Part shown: piece by piece, positions 1-12,745 of the stretch
Layout: the number at the start of each line of letters is the position of its first letter
How positions within the stretch are numbered: position 1 is the first letter of the stretch
Assembly (NCBI GenBank): GCA_963556495.2
Contig: OY747704.1
Location: 38,053,001 to 38,117,000 of the forward strand
From: Valencia hispanica
Lineage: Eukaryota; Chordata; Actinopteri; Cyprinodontiformes; Valenciidae
Direction: 5' to 3'
DNA: 64,000 nt
The notes under the pieces: model-generated
Told to the model about the DNA's origin: nothing
Database searches by the model: none
Seen by the model: only the letters and a program-made list of their open reading frames with translations
Made by a program: the position numbers and the translations under genes

Positions 1-1141
1 TGCTAACATGGTTTCCAATGTGCATATGAATGAATATTAAGGTATATTTGGTGTGTAAACGATTCAAATAGGCAGTTATAAGCTTTCTTATTGGGGGTCT
101 AAAGTATTCCCAGATTTTACCTATTCATGAGCAATTGTGGTCCCTAACACCCTATAAAGTAAACCAGGGGTTTACTTTATAGCAAGCATAATGCTTTTTA
201 GCTTTTGAAATGTGTTTTGTAATGGTTTCCAGTTCTGTGATTAGACTTTTAACTACTCTATGGATTTGTCTGGTCGGTCCAATCACTGTGCAATTATGTT
301 TTTCTAAACACTTGCTATCATCTGCAACATAGATAGAAACAAGATAGAAATGTCTCTACCCTGATTGCGTAAAGTGCTCTTTTGAACTACAGTTAAATGA
401 ACGTTCTGCAGTCTGAACTTTGCTGGGGGGAGTAGCTCAAACAGACATTTTACTGAAGTGGTCAAAAAGAGCAAACACACACATGCACACATACATATGC
501 ACTCACGCACGTGCATTCAGAATCCCAAAAGCATTTGAGTGTCATTTAAGTGCAGCTGTGTTTGCCTTTCCAGCACACATGGAAAACACATCGGGGATGG
601 AGAGGAAGAGAACAGCTTTCTAAATATGTTGTCGACAATATGTACAAAAACTAGTAGCTGGTGAACTCACATCAGCATGCACTTCTTGCTGGAGACCATT
701 CAAACACAAATTTAGAGATTTGGTGTAATGCAGTCCAATAAAAACACAACACAGAGCAGTGTGTAGGTCACAGTGTTGAAGCTGGTGACACTTTAGCCAC
801 ATAAAGTGGAGAGTCATGACAATATTGGGCTGAGCTGTAAAAGGGAACTGGCTTTTTAGTGGTGTGAAATAAATCAATACTTTTCCCATAAAACCTGATT
901 TAGGCGTCACCCAGTCGCTTTTATAGGTACTGTATGTAATGTTGTGTCTGTGCACGCCTGAGAATGCTGCGTATTGAGTGCTTTAACATCTGTCTTTGTT
1001 GGTAATAACCGGGGAGCCAACAGCACCCTCAGAGAGACATAATGCATTTTGGCCTCATCAGCAACAGACAAGCCTGCACACAAAGTAAAGACAGGCATAT
1101 GTGCCACTAGAACAGCTAAAACTGAGGTTACTAATGGAATG
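1..1141. other. Unassigned AT-rich sequence at window start
   Basis: No exon or repeat recognised. The open frames at 304-1173 overlap on both strands, lack family resemblance and are treated as chance. Confidence 0.4.
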
Positions 1142-1760
1142 TAAATGTCCCAGCAAGATCTTGAAAAACTCATCCATGCGTTTATTTTTAGTTGAATTGA
1201 TTACTGCAACAGTGTCTTCACCAGTTTGTCTAAAATGCCTAAATTAGACAACTGCTGCTGTTCCCGTTATTACAAAAAAAAATTAGAGCACATCATCCCA
1301 GTTCTTTAGTCCTTACACTGGCTCCCTGTAGCTCAGAGAAAATACTTTAAAATACTTTTGCTGGTTTATAAATCACTGAATGGTTTGCACAAAAATACAT
1401 TAAAGATCAGTTGTCATTGTAACCCTAACCCAACCTACCAGACTACTCAGGTCTTCTGGTTCAAGTCTACTCTCCACCCCCAGAGTCAAAACCAAATATA
1501 GAGAAGCAGCATTCAGTTTTTATGCTCCTCTGCAAAAATGCTAAAACACAGAGTTCATTTAAATCAAGGCTAAAACCCAATTTGTTTAGAGTTGCCTTTG
1601 ACTGTTCTATTTATAATATTAATGGAAATGTAATTAATTTTAATCTGAAGTCCAATTTTTCTTTCCTTTCCTTTATTATGTCACTCCAATAGTCCTTTTT
1701 TATGCTTTCATCTTGTAACACGCTTTGAATTGTCTTGTTGCTAAAGTAAGCCATGCCTAT
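1142..1760 (+). mobile_element. Degenerate L2-type LINE 3' fragment
   Basis: This is a decayed copy of the reverse-transcriptase C-terminal region that is better preserved at 45341-46117. Both share 'gaaaaactcatccatgcg', the 'gattgattactgcaacag' stretch and 'ctggctccctgtagctcaga'. Frameshifts and stops leave no usable frame here. It ends in the 'ctttgaattg' tail that precedes the 3' terminus in the other copy. The family is an L2/Maui-like non-LTR element. I am sure of the relationship between the two copies and less sure of the subfamily. Confidence 0.75.
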
Positions 1761-2550
1761 TCGTTAGTATAACCCAAATATTGCAGAGTAATACTATCCT
1801 GTACTTGTAAATCAAACTCCAAATAAAATGATGTTTTGTAGATTTGAGAAATATTTACATTTGTAGTTCAGATTCATTAGGCTGTAATCAATATGTATAT
1901 CACTTGAACAGCTGTATAAATAAATAAAAAAGTTGAGTTTAAACTAAATCAAAAATCTGAATACATTTGTCACCTTTGAACAAGCATCCACTTCTAATTT
2001 TCTTAATCAATTACAAAATGATAGTGGGGAATAACTAGTTTCCACGTTGTAAAATTAATCTCATTTGTGGACTACGGAAGTCCAGCTGAGCCACAATTTT
2101 AAAAACAAAAATAAATCATTCAATTATTTAAATGTTCCATTATTATTCAAAACTTGAAACAAATACATAAATAAGTTAAAGGAAAGAAATATGCCATTGA
2201 TTAAGAAATCATTTGATTTATAAAAGAGCATAATTAACAAATTATTTCATGCTATGAGTTACAATCCAATGCAGGTAGATTTTTGCTTTGTATGTTTGAA
2301 GAGCCGCAGTGACAGTTTAGAATTATTTCATGGTGTTTTGTAGCCCAGGAGCCCTGATATAATTAAATAACTGCAAAATTATGGAATGTATAGGTTTATA
2401 GATTTTAAATATTTTGAATTATTTATGTATTTATTAAATTGACACGTACATTCCGACACTTTTGGGACATAAAAAGTCCCATAATATATGTGTTGCAGTA
2501 CTGAAAACACTTAAAGTTACAAGTATTCTAAAAATATGGTTAATAAAATT

Positions 2551-2746
<196 letters not shown>

Positions 2747-4217
2747 CAAAACCTCACTTGTGTAGTGTGTTTCTCAAAGGTGAAGCCTAGTTTAAATATG
2801 CTTCTGTATTTCTCTAGTAGCAGAACCCCAGTCCAAGTAGGCTGAGGCATAAAAGTTCTTCCTAAATTCACATTTGTAACTCAAGCTGCACATGGAAAGG
2901 CAATCCATTTCACAAATAGATTTCTGCTTTGAGTAATAAATTCCCAAACTTGAACTACAGACTCCTTTCTAACAGATATGCAGACTTGAATTTTGCTACA
3001 CAATGCAACAAAGATGGCTTTACAAGAACAAAATATTTGATCTCATATCTCAGAGAAACATTAACTTCCGAATGTGAATTGTTTTTGACCAAAAACGACC
3101 AAAGAAGAGTGAGTCTAAGGCAAATTTATGAAGAGCTCATTTGGTGAAATTGTTGTCAAATATGATGTTGTGCAAAATAGATATCAATTTTCAGCCTTTA
3201 AATTGACCTTTTACTAAAATATGAGTTCTAGAAGGTACAATATGCTTTAAAAAAAAAAATCTGATTTAATAGACGTCAGAGCAGTAAAAAAATGCATTTG
3301 CCAGTTTCACAAACGCAATTTTTGCTTTGATTTTTTTCTCCTAATAGCATCAAGAAACTCATCTTGTTTCTATTTTCTCTCACATTGTACAATGAATGAA
3401 TGAATTATTATTATTGCAAAAAAAATTAAAGATTAAGAAATAATATGTTACTATATTATTATAATAATGTTATATATGAAATCATCATATTATGAATACA
3501 TAACCGTCCATCTAAAGTTAAAACATACGCAGCATTCCAAAAGCTGGACTGGAGCTGGACTTAATTATGCTAAATGACTGCAGGGTGTGGTGAGATGATT
3601 GATAGATTGATTAAAAAAGTGAAAACAGTTGTTGCATGAATTCTTTGTGCTTGTTGGGGATTATTATCTAACCAGCTCTTTAAGTTTAGCTATAATAGAC
3701 GTCTAGACAGAAAACATTTATTTAATTAAAACTTTTGTATGTCATAAAAAATATAAAATCCTATTTTTAAAACTATTTTTGAAAGATGTTAACTGAAGTA
3801 GAAAGTGGAAAGTTTCCTTAAAGAACTGCCTGTGCAAGGGTTTCAGATCTAAAAACTTCTTACGGCTAATTTCAGCAGTGGCATTTGAAATATCTCCTGC
3901 TCAAAGGGGAAAGACTCCCATAAAACAGAGGTCATTCAACACTTAAACAAAAATTATTTCTGTTATGAACTTGTCTAATAATAACAGAGAGGTAGCTCTA
4001 TTAACACCACCTGGGGAGACAGCACGATGTAGACTTACAACCTTTATCTTTACAAATATCTTGTGAGATCCAGTTTATGATGAAGGGGGGAAAAAAGGCC
4101 ATTAGAAATGCTCCAGGCCATATTTTTTTCTCAGATTCCTCAAACTAGGATATCATGTCCTCCAAGGCTTTTCATAGAAAAATAAGAGATTATCTTTTTG
4201 TGACTTGAGCCCAAGTG
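2747..4217. other. Unassigned AT-rich sequence
   Basis: Nothing recognised. A 72-codon frame at 2929-3147 has no family resemblance and no flanking splice signals. Confidence 0.4.
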
Positions 4218-4928
4218 CAGTGCCTTGAAAAAATATTAATACTACATTAATTTCGTTCACATTTTGTAACACTACACCCCACCCTTGATGTATTTTAACT
4301 CAAAGATGTGCATAATCTACAGAGGATTTGTGTGCTTTTTCTATTCAGTGCAACCAATGCCCTTCAGATATCCCCCAGTTTGTAAAGAGAGTATAACTGC
4401 GTATAATTTAAACATCAGTGTGAATCCGGCTGTTGGATTAATTTTTGTTGTTAAAGAACATTAGTGAAAAAACAGCATCATGAAGACCAGTGAAAACAGC
4501 CGACAGGGCAAGAATAACTTTTAGGCAAAATCTAAAGCAGGATTAGGTTGTAAAAAAGCATCCCAAACTTTAAACATCATCTGAATGTGGAATAAGTATA
4601 CAGTAACACAACTGCAAACCCAACAATGCCTGTCTACCTAAACCAACAGGCTGGGCAAGCAGAGCAATAATTGCAGAAGCAGCCAAGAGGGTCATGGTAT
4701 CTCTGGAGGTGCTGCAGAGATCCTCAGCTCAGGTGGGAGAATTTGGGGTACCACATTTTAGAGACTTTTATTTGTAAAAACTTCTGAAAACCACACATAC
4801 TTTTCCTTGCACTTCACAATTATGCACTACTTTGTGTTAATTATTCACATAAATTAACATTTGTGGTTGTGATGTGACAAAATGTGGAAAAGTTTAATTG
4901 GTATGATTACTTTTACAAGGCGCTGCAT
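4218..4928 (+). mobile_element. Tc1/mariner remnant, family A (CAGTGCCTTG ends)
   Basis: It starts at 'cagtgccttgaaaaa' and ends in the inverted equivalent 'acaaggcgctg'. Between them is the 5' part of a Tc1-type transposase region ('cagcatcatgaagacc', 'cagccaagagggtcatgg', 'gcagagatcctcagctcag'), then a jump directly to the 3' inverted repeat. The catalytic half is deleted and the frame is broken. At least seven more pieces of this family lie in the window, near 9696, 10699/12085, 22742, 43752, 51171, 53170 and 63268. Confidence 0.75.
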
Positions 4929-6310
4929 AAAACATGCTTTGAGTTTTTCTCCACATGTGTTTCCATTAGTCTCTCCTGAAGCTCATCATCACTTTCCAAT
5001 TCTTCTGGTGTTTGCCATTCTCTACCCACTATCCTCTGCTTTCATTATTGTCTCCTATTGAGCTCCATATATGAGCTGTGTGGCTCAATGTGACTGTGCA
5101 TGACTGCACAACTGCATGCGTCTGTCAGTCTGTGTAGCAGATATCTGGGTTTAGTCCACCCTGAATACCTCTGTCAGCCCAGAATGCTTAAACCAGGCTA
5201 ATCTGGAGTTCACTTAAATGACGAGACACACGGGAGTCAAACAGATCACGCGTAGGCGGAGAACCATGGAGCTGCAGGAGAATCCAGTCATCCCCTGAAC
5301 ACAACCTTTCTCTCTGATGGTTCTGCTAGCGTTACCCCGCTGTCTCCTCTCCTTGCCGTCACTCCCACTTTGGATCCGACTCTGTCATCCCATCTTGTTT
5401 TCTGTTTTTTTTTTCCTTCTTCTCTAAGGCTCTCAATTTCTGTTTCTCAGTGTATCTTTCAACAGCAGTAGATGTTATCACTCCATGCTGGAGGTCATCA
5501 CCAGTGCATGTTTGTGTTTTTACCCCTATTATTGTTATCTAATTTAACGTGGCTTGAACAGACAAATCCTTTCTGCCTGTGTGTGTGTAAGTCTGTGCAT
5601 TGTTTCTTGCATGCTTTTTGTATTCAGTGTGCACGCTGACATTTGTAAGATGATCTTCTGCGAAATGCCACAGATCCAACAAAAGTTTTCTGAGCCTTTA
5701 TTTTGTACGTGTCTCTGTGCAAGCCCTTTAAAGCCTGGTAATTATTAGGATCAAATGTCTTTTGCTTGTTATGCTGATGTCTACAACTCCTTAAAAGAAA
5801 CTAGAGTGAGGCTGAGTCAGTTTTTTTATTATTACTTTCATTGGAAACTTTTCCCAAGAGAGAAAATTTAAGTACAACCCCTGGCTGCTCTCACCTAGCC
5901 AGTATCCTGACAGAGCAAATTACATTGGGAAATGGAGCCTGGCCTATTTTCAGCCAACACCACTTTTCATTCTTCCCTTTTAAGACCTAATGTCTGTTGG
6001 GAGTGGGCTGTAAAAAAATCAAATAAAGAGTAAATATGAAAGTGATATGTATGTTGAGAATGTGAGTTCTCTTAAATTCTTTAAATCTGTTAAATTTGCT
6101 TTACTAGATAAACACCTCAAGTTTAAATAGGGTAGGTATTTGGCCTGTTACGGAGAAGAAAGAGCTGAGCCAAAAAGCAAAGCTCTTGGATTACCAATTC
6201 GTCTGCTTTCTGGCCCTCCCCTATGGTCATCAGATACGGTATGAAGAACAAGATCCTTGATGTAAGTTACTGAAATGGGCTTCCTCCATGAGACGGCTAG
6301 ACTTATGTCT

Positions 6311-6736
6311 TGTCCACACGTTACCAGGTATCTCACAAAACAAAGATATTTTTCTACGATTTGGCCTGTCATCCACATGAAAACACAAATTTTCTGCACC
6401 GAAAACCAATCTTTCTAAAAACTCTGGCCAAAGTGAAGATTTGCGTTTTTTTCCGCGACAAAAATGCTCCCTCAGACCTGTGTTGACATTATCGATTGTC
6501 CAAGCGCTTTTTGCTTGCTTATTTTTACAAGCTCAATTACTGCTCTATGTTGAAGTTAGAACGTAGAAAGTTACTCTGAGTGGATAGGATTTGGGGGAAC
6601 TACTCCCCCCTACAGGTTTGGCAGGTCCATGAATGTGATTAACAACGCACTTATGCGGTTAGGTGTAGACCTCGTTTTTTTTAAACAAGGTGGTGAGGAT
6701 GTTCGTTTAAAAAAAAACTCCGGTTTCGTGTGCACA
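6311..6736. mobile_element. Non-autonomous DNA transposon with GTSCACACG inverted ends
   Basis: The left end 'tgtccacacgttaccagg' and the inverted right end (complement of 'ccggtttcgtgtgcaca') are imperfect terminal inverted repeats. The interior ('actctggccaaagtg', then a C-rich 'actcccccctacagg') resembles a dispersed teleost repeat I recall, but I cannot name its superfamily. No transposase frame is present. The 60-codon open frame at 6629-6811 lies mainly inside it and is not a gene. Confidence 0.45.
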
Positions 6737-9695
6737 TGGCCTCAGACTTTAAGTGAAGAGCTCAATTATCCAGAGAGAGCTCAGGGTAGAGCCCCCGCTC
6801 CTGTGCATTGAAAGGATTAAGCTAAGGTGGTTTGGGCATCAGCATGTCTCAGGTTTTTTAATCACATCCAAGTTCATTAGGCCCTGGGCCGATACAGAAA
6901 TTGTTTAAGGAATTATGCATGCTTTTTGATCTAGAAATGCTTTGGGATCTCCCAGCATGAGCCACAGAGTGTCGCCGGGAAGATGGGGATGTCTGGGTTT
7001 CCCTCCTGAACCTGTTAGCACACCAGCCTGATCTCAGAAAAGTGGAAGAAAAAAGATTTTCCCCTTCATCTCAGAGAGCTTTTAGTAGTTTTTAATACCG
7101 TGCAGTATTTCTGGTCAATGTTACACAAAGTTTGTTTGCTAAGATCTCAAATTGATGGAGAATGATTACTTGTAACTTAAATTCCCCTCTGGTATACTAC
7201 AAAGTTTCACAAATAGTTAAGGTCTGGAAATTCACAACCAGAGCAGTTTAGCACACTTTAGAAAGACTAGAGTTTATTCTTAGTTTCTTTTAGGCAGGTA
7301 TGAAGCTTTTCTGGTGTGGATTAAACAGGAGAACTCTGGTGATCCTGGAAATGTGGGACTTGATTTGGTTGGAAGTGCACCCTGGTTAGGTTTGAGAAAA
7401 GTAGGAAAGCAAATGGACTATCTAGAAAACCAATGGGAGGAGGTGATCCATGACTTACAAACATATGTGATCAGAAAACTTTTAAAACCTTGCTCTATGC
7501 AGTAAAACCACTGCCTAGTTATAGTAGCCTTTCTTCAGTCAGCTGACTGGCAGTAAGTAGTAATAAGTGGAGGAGGGGGTGCATCTTTGAATCACAGAGC
7601 AAAGAAAAAACTCTTATAGGTCACTATAAATATTTTAAGGGGGGAGGGGGGGGTATTATGCAAAATTGACTTTCTGAAGCTTAATATCCTGAGAACCTGT
7701 CTTTCCCTCATTAAAAAACATACCTGAAGTGTTGCTCTGACCCATTCACTCATGTTAGAGTAATCTTTGAGTCTCTGCCGGTCTCTGGTGGTAGGTCTCG
7801 AGGTTGCTGAAACACCTGCTCCCACCTATCCCCGCCTTTTCCACCCATCTCCTCCTCTGACCTTATGTACTCAGCACATAAGCCTCACCCCTGCAGAGCT
7901 CCCCACCCCTCCCCACCTCACACAACTCCGACTGAGCCCCAGGTGCAGGAATTATAACACACCAGCTGCAGCTGCGCGTCTTTTGTGGGATTTATTTTCC
8001 GACTCCGTGCATGCTGCCATGATGCACGGTATGTGATGAACTGAAGGGGGAGTGTCGGAAAGAGTAGGAGGGTCTTAGAGAGGCACAGGCGAAAATCAAG
8101 GCGTCCAATACGGAAGTAAATTTTTTTAAGGTGGATTTGGATATATGACAGACTTTTAAAAGACTTAAGGTGACAGTCTTATTGGACTGTGCTATAGAAG
8201 GGTAATATGTGCCTGGAAGAAGCATAATACCCCCGCTTTAACTGATCCCTAAAGCCAAGATAACAATAAAAATGTTAATTTTGTAAAACTGTATTGTGGA
8301 TGTTGAAAGAGGCAGATTTACAGCATGTGGAGCATACAGAGAACCAAATAAACAGTTTTTTTTATATTTTTAAGAAACATTTTAAGAACATAAAATTTTT
8401 TTGCTGAGATTCTGCTGCACTAGTGTGAAACCAGTGATTTTCTGAAATGTGAAAGTACATGGCATTACTTTACAATTTGTGTCCTATACTTCTTAAAAAG
8501 AATTTTGTTGCTAATAGCTTGAACGCAACAATATTTCAGATCCCATAAACAGTTGGAATATTATGGTCCCTGGCTTTGTTTATCAACAGAACAGTTTGTT
8601 ATCCTGACATCGTCTTTGTGCAGCTATACAAAAAAAGCTTGTTTTCCACCATCCTGTCCGCTCACCTCGGTCTTTGTTTAAACTGACGTCCAGCTGTTTG
8701 GATGTGTCACAGGATTACATATGCTACAGATTTTTTTCTCTCACTCACAAACAGAAGTCTCTTTGTTCCAGTTTTGTTTCAAAAGGCCCATCTCTTTCAA
8801 AGGCTTATGGTTGGTGGTGGTGGTGCAGGAGGGCAAGAAGGCCACCACAGAAGCCTCTATTGTGGATGTTTCTGGTTACAGAAAATATAAAAAATAAAAA
8901 TGCTTTGTATTTGTTTTGCACATTGTATTTTCAAAGAAAATTTCCCAAGTGCTGCACATGTATCAAAACACAAGAGACCTTTGCAAGATAAATTAAAAGA
9001 TATTGCATTTGTTTCAAGGGAACTCAATTTACCCTTCAGGTGAAAACAGTGGGACTAACAACTTTTTTTAGACCTCTTCAGATTAGCAGAAGCACAAATA
9101 ATGACCACAACTAACCTATAAAGTACCTTAGTGAAAAAGCTAAAAAGATTAATTTGAAACCTCTGTCCTTTCCATTTGAGAAATTGTGTGTTCCTCCGTT
9201 GAGGAAGGCACACACCGAAGGGGGAGGTGTGGGAGGAGGAGGAGAAACATTAAGAAGCAGGCATCCACTGGATACGCTTAGATTTGCAGCGTGAGTCAAA
9301 GCACAAAGTACCATAGATTAATTAAACTTCCCCTGTTTTGAAGGTGTGTGTGCGGAGTGGGAATGAGTCAGAGCGGTGATGAGTAGCAGAGAAAACATGT
9401 TAATTGCCCTCATGATGTGTTCTAAAACGATAGAAGGATGATATAATTTTATTTAAAAAACACCCCGTCTTCTGTGGGTGCAAAAACAAAAGATAAGCAT
9501 AAATACCTCATGCATCCCTGATCCCTGCTGGTGTGTTCACTCTAATGCTGTGAGTTGTGTACTTTTTGCACCTGTGTTTTACTTGCTCGGTCTGGACTTT
9601 GAATGGGCTGTTCTAGCACACGAATATCAACACATTGTTTTTGTTTTTAGTTCCATCTACCTTCTGATCAGTTTTAATCAGTTATCTGTCCTTTA
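6737..9695. other. Unassigned sequence, mixed composition
   Basis: The stretch 7770-7990 is C-rich and 8805-8830 has a short TGG run. I see no AOPEP exon, RNA or transposon here. The gaps at 1761-2550, 4929-6310 and 9761-10698 are likewise empty of recognised features. Confidence 0.4.
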
Positions 9696-9760
9696 ATGAA
9701 GAAAGGCTTCCCCATAGCATGATGCTGCCAGCACCACATTTCCATTATTTACTAATAAAT
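9696..9760 (-). mobile_element. Short Tc1 family A fragment
   Basis: A short stretch carrying 'ccccatagcatgatgctgcc', the reverse complement of an internal segment of family A Tc1 transposons. No ends are visible, so it is an isolated relic. Confidence 0.5.
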
Positions 9761-11267
9761 CCCATAACAGTCTTTTTATTTCCTAGTTTAACATCTGATT
9801 TGCTGCTGCTTTTTGACCAAACAAAATTTCAAGACCCAGCAGCTAAACATTGATCAGATGACCACAGGTGGACACAGGTTAGTCAGACGTTAGATATTTA
9901 GGAAGAAAAGCACATGCTAAAGTGTGTATTTGTTCCCATCATGTTAAAAACTGGAGATCAGCCCTGACAGTCGGCCTATTGTCAGCATGTATGTGTTTGG
10001 AAAAATTCTTTTAATGAGACAGTCGATCCCGACAGCTATGATTGCAAGGTCAAACCTTCTAAAGCTTGTTGTCTTTCTCCTATTGTTTCTCTCTTTTTGT
10101 GCTTCTGTTTTGTATGTTATGATTAAGCTCTAGACTGATTGCAGCAGTTAAGATTCATAAACACAATCTTTTGCCTTATTCTGCTATCTGTGCCTGCTGC
10201 GGTTGTTGATTGGAGCTGTTGTCAAACTGAACGAGGACCATTAATGATCAAATTAAAGATAGACAGTTGGAGCTGACGGTCATCGTCGAGGTCATTTGTG
10301 CTGCAACAACACTACGCGTGACATCATTTGAGTAAAATGAAAGAACAACATAAACAAAATGATGGAACAACAGCTCCGTTGCAAAAGAATAAAGGGCAAC
10401 ATGTGAGTTATAGATAACCTTTCAGTATCTCCTGTAGGCCTGTTTGCGTTCCGACCAATTACCCGAAATTGGTTTACAAATCCTATATGAGCAGCCCGTT
10501 TTATGATGTCCTTTACTTTCAGACTGTGTGGATCACAAAGATTGCACTATCATTGTGGTTTGAGGAGTGTGTTCTCCTCTATAGCCACTTATCATATTTA
10601 TAGCGTCCTCACATTACTGCTGTATGTCTGACTAAAACTTTCAATGAATATTTCTGCAGAAGAGTTAGGGCCTTCCTGCTAAAATGGCCCCATGATACAC
10701 AGTGCTGTGGAAAAGTTATCATAAACCTTGAACTTTTTTACGTTACAAACACAAACATACTGGGATTACTGAGATTTTGAGACCAACACAAGGTAGTCCA
10801 TCATTTTGGATGAGGAGGGAAATGATACCTAGGTTTAATTTTTTTCCTTTACAAATTAAATGTAGCAAGTCTGGCATTACAAGGCATTCCAACCTAGGGC
10901 TGGGCGATTTGGATTAATAGTTAAATCTCAGATGATTTTTTCATGCCAAATCTAATATCCGATGTTAATAGATTTTTTCTTTCCTTCTTTATTCTTGAAA
11001 AGAAATTACCAGTGACAGAAAATTATTTTTAAAACTTGCTTTTATTTTAAGTTGAATTCAAAGTCCAAATGAATACATGCTGTAAAACATGCTTGTAAAA
11101 CAAGATAGTAGGCCTTGGGCAGGCTAACATCAGTTTGAACTATGGAAACCCAAGAAGTACATTGGTGAATTTTGTTTGTCCAATTTTTTACGATTTTTTC
11201 CAAAAAATCTAATCTCAATAAACAAATAATTTGATATATCAACAGGCTCTCATTCAACCCTTCTTAT

Positions 11268-11993
11268 GGCACGTTCATACCGATCAGGGCATCAAATCGC
11301 TCAAACGGACGAAAGTCGATGCTTTAAAATTAAAACCAAGCTGCTTGCACACTTTGTAGTCTGCGTCCGCGCGTCGGGGCATCAGCGCATCACGTCATAA
11401 CGTCAGCATGCGGGCTTGGATTTGTCTGTTGCTAGTTGTTTACTACATGGCGGATCATGTCGAGTGGCTTGGGTTTATTTAATTAATAAAGCCACACAAG
11501 CCAGACAACGTCGTCTAAACACATAAGAAAGTTAAAAGAAAAATATTTAACTGCTTACCTGGCACTCAAATATCCTCCGATATCTTCCTCCAAATAAGAT
11601 CCGATCTCTTCCCGTCTTTGTAAAAAGATGAAGACGGGTCATATAATTCACGAAGATTACACACAGCGACGATTAGTTGATCCTCCATCTTGAATGAATG
11701 ACTTGCCGATGCACCCATGGAAGGAGTAACTACGTCAGTACAACGAGTCGCTCTGATTGGTTGACGCCCCGCGTTTGCTGCCCGAAAGTTCAGTTTTCCC
11801 AACTTCACGCAGCAGCTGCTCCAATGGTCCATCAACTCATCCGAGCAGCAGCTGCGTGGACGCGCTGATGCCAGCTGCGCCGATGTGCGCGACTTGCTGC
11901 GGGGCAGCTTGGCGCTTGATGCGTAGATACCATAGACTTGCATGTAATCTAGCTGCCCTGCTGCCTGGACTCGCTGACCGGTGTGAACGTGCC
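11268..11993 (-). mobile_element. DNA transposon with GGCACGTTCA ends and a MADF-domain fragment
   Basis: The termini are inverted repeats: 'ggcacgttcataccg' on the left and 'cggtgtgaacgtgcc' on the right, each flanked by AT, which suggests a 2-bp AT target duplication. On the - strand a frame ending near 11566 reads MEDQLIVAVCNLRELYDP, then FYKDGKRSDLIWRKISEDI. That is the start of a MADF/Myb-like DNA-binding domain, as carried by PIF/Harbinger-group accessory proteins. No nuclease domain is present, so the copy is non-autonomous or internally deleted. The superfamily is an inference: MADF suggests Harbinger, while the AT duplication would suit ISL2EU-like elements. Confidence 0.6.
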
Positions 11994-12162
11994 ATTATTC
12001 AATACTTTGTAGAATAACTTTTCTCTGTTGTTATAGCTGCAACTCTTGTGGAGAATGTCTCTACCAGCGTTTCACTAAATGCTAAAATGTTTGCTAATTC
12101 CACTATGCAAAATAGTTCAGACAGATTGGATGGAGAGCATCGGTAAAAATCTATTTGCTGGG

Positions 12163-12336
12163 GCACTAGGTGACTCAGTAGTAGAGGAGGTGCACCATAT
12201 ACAGAAGCTACAGTTCTCGACACAGCTGTCCCAGGTTTGATTCCCTGCCCTGGGGCATTTACTGCATGCCCTCCACTTCTCTCTCTGCCCTTCTTCCTGT
12301 CAAGTTACTACTGAAAAAAATCCCACTAGTGCCAAA
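12163..12336 (+). mobile_element. tRNA-derived SINE (same family as 39000)
   Basis: It carries a B-box-like 'aggtttgattccc' preceded by a tRNA-like head and ends 'cccactagtgcc', as the 39000-39193 copy does. It is flanked by the direct repeat AAAAATCT, consistent with LINE-mediated target-primed insertion. It sits inside the Tc1 family A copy, so it is younger than that element. Confidence 0.65.
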
Positions 12337-12745
12337 AATCTGCTGAGCATCAAATTTATTTGGATTTAAATCTGGACTTTGACTCGGCCATTCTAAGCCT
12401 TTAACATCTTCTAATCACCTCTGACAATTCCCCCTGTCATTACTTAAAGCATCCCCACAGCATGATGCTGACACCATGATGTGTCAGAGTGGAGATGGTA
12501 AGTTCAAGTGCAGTATCGATATCCCTGACATGTCCGGTGTATCCCCCGGTCTTCAACATGCTGTCTGTTCTCTTACACACATCTGAGGCCTTCAGAGATT
12601 AGCTGTGTTTATACTAAGATGTATTAAAATTACAGGTGGACTTTATTTACTAATTTGGTGACATCTGAAGGCAATTGGTTGCACTGGATTTCATTTAGAG
12701 TATCAGAGTAAAGGGGTTTGCGCAATAATGCTCACCACACTTCAG

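Larger units (their letters stand above)
10699..12745 (-). mobile_element. Tc1 family A copy split by later insertions
   Basis: The left end is at 10699 ('acagtgctgtggaaaag'), and the left inverted repeat runs to about 10895. The interior resumes near 12040 ('gtctctaccagcg', then 'cagacagattggatgg') and continues at 12345 with 'ggactttgactcggcc' and 'catccccacagcatgatg'. It fades out near 12745. The gaps are filled by an element starting 'agggctgggcgat' (from about 10905), by the MADF-bearing element at 11268-11993, and by a SINE at about 12163-12336. The transposase is destroyed. Confidence 0.65.

Noticed and set aside
11566..11943. Host MADF-domain transcription factor
   Set aside because: The frame lies between terminal inverted repeats and is truncated, so it belongs to the transposon.
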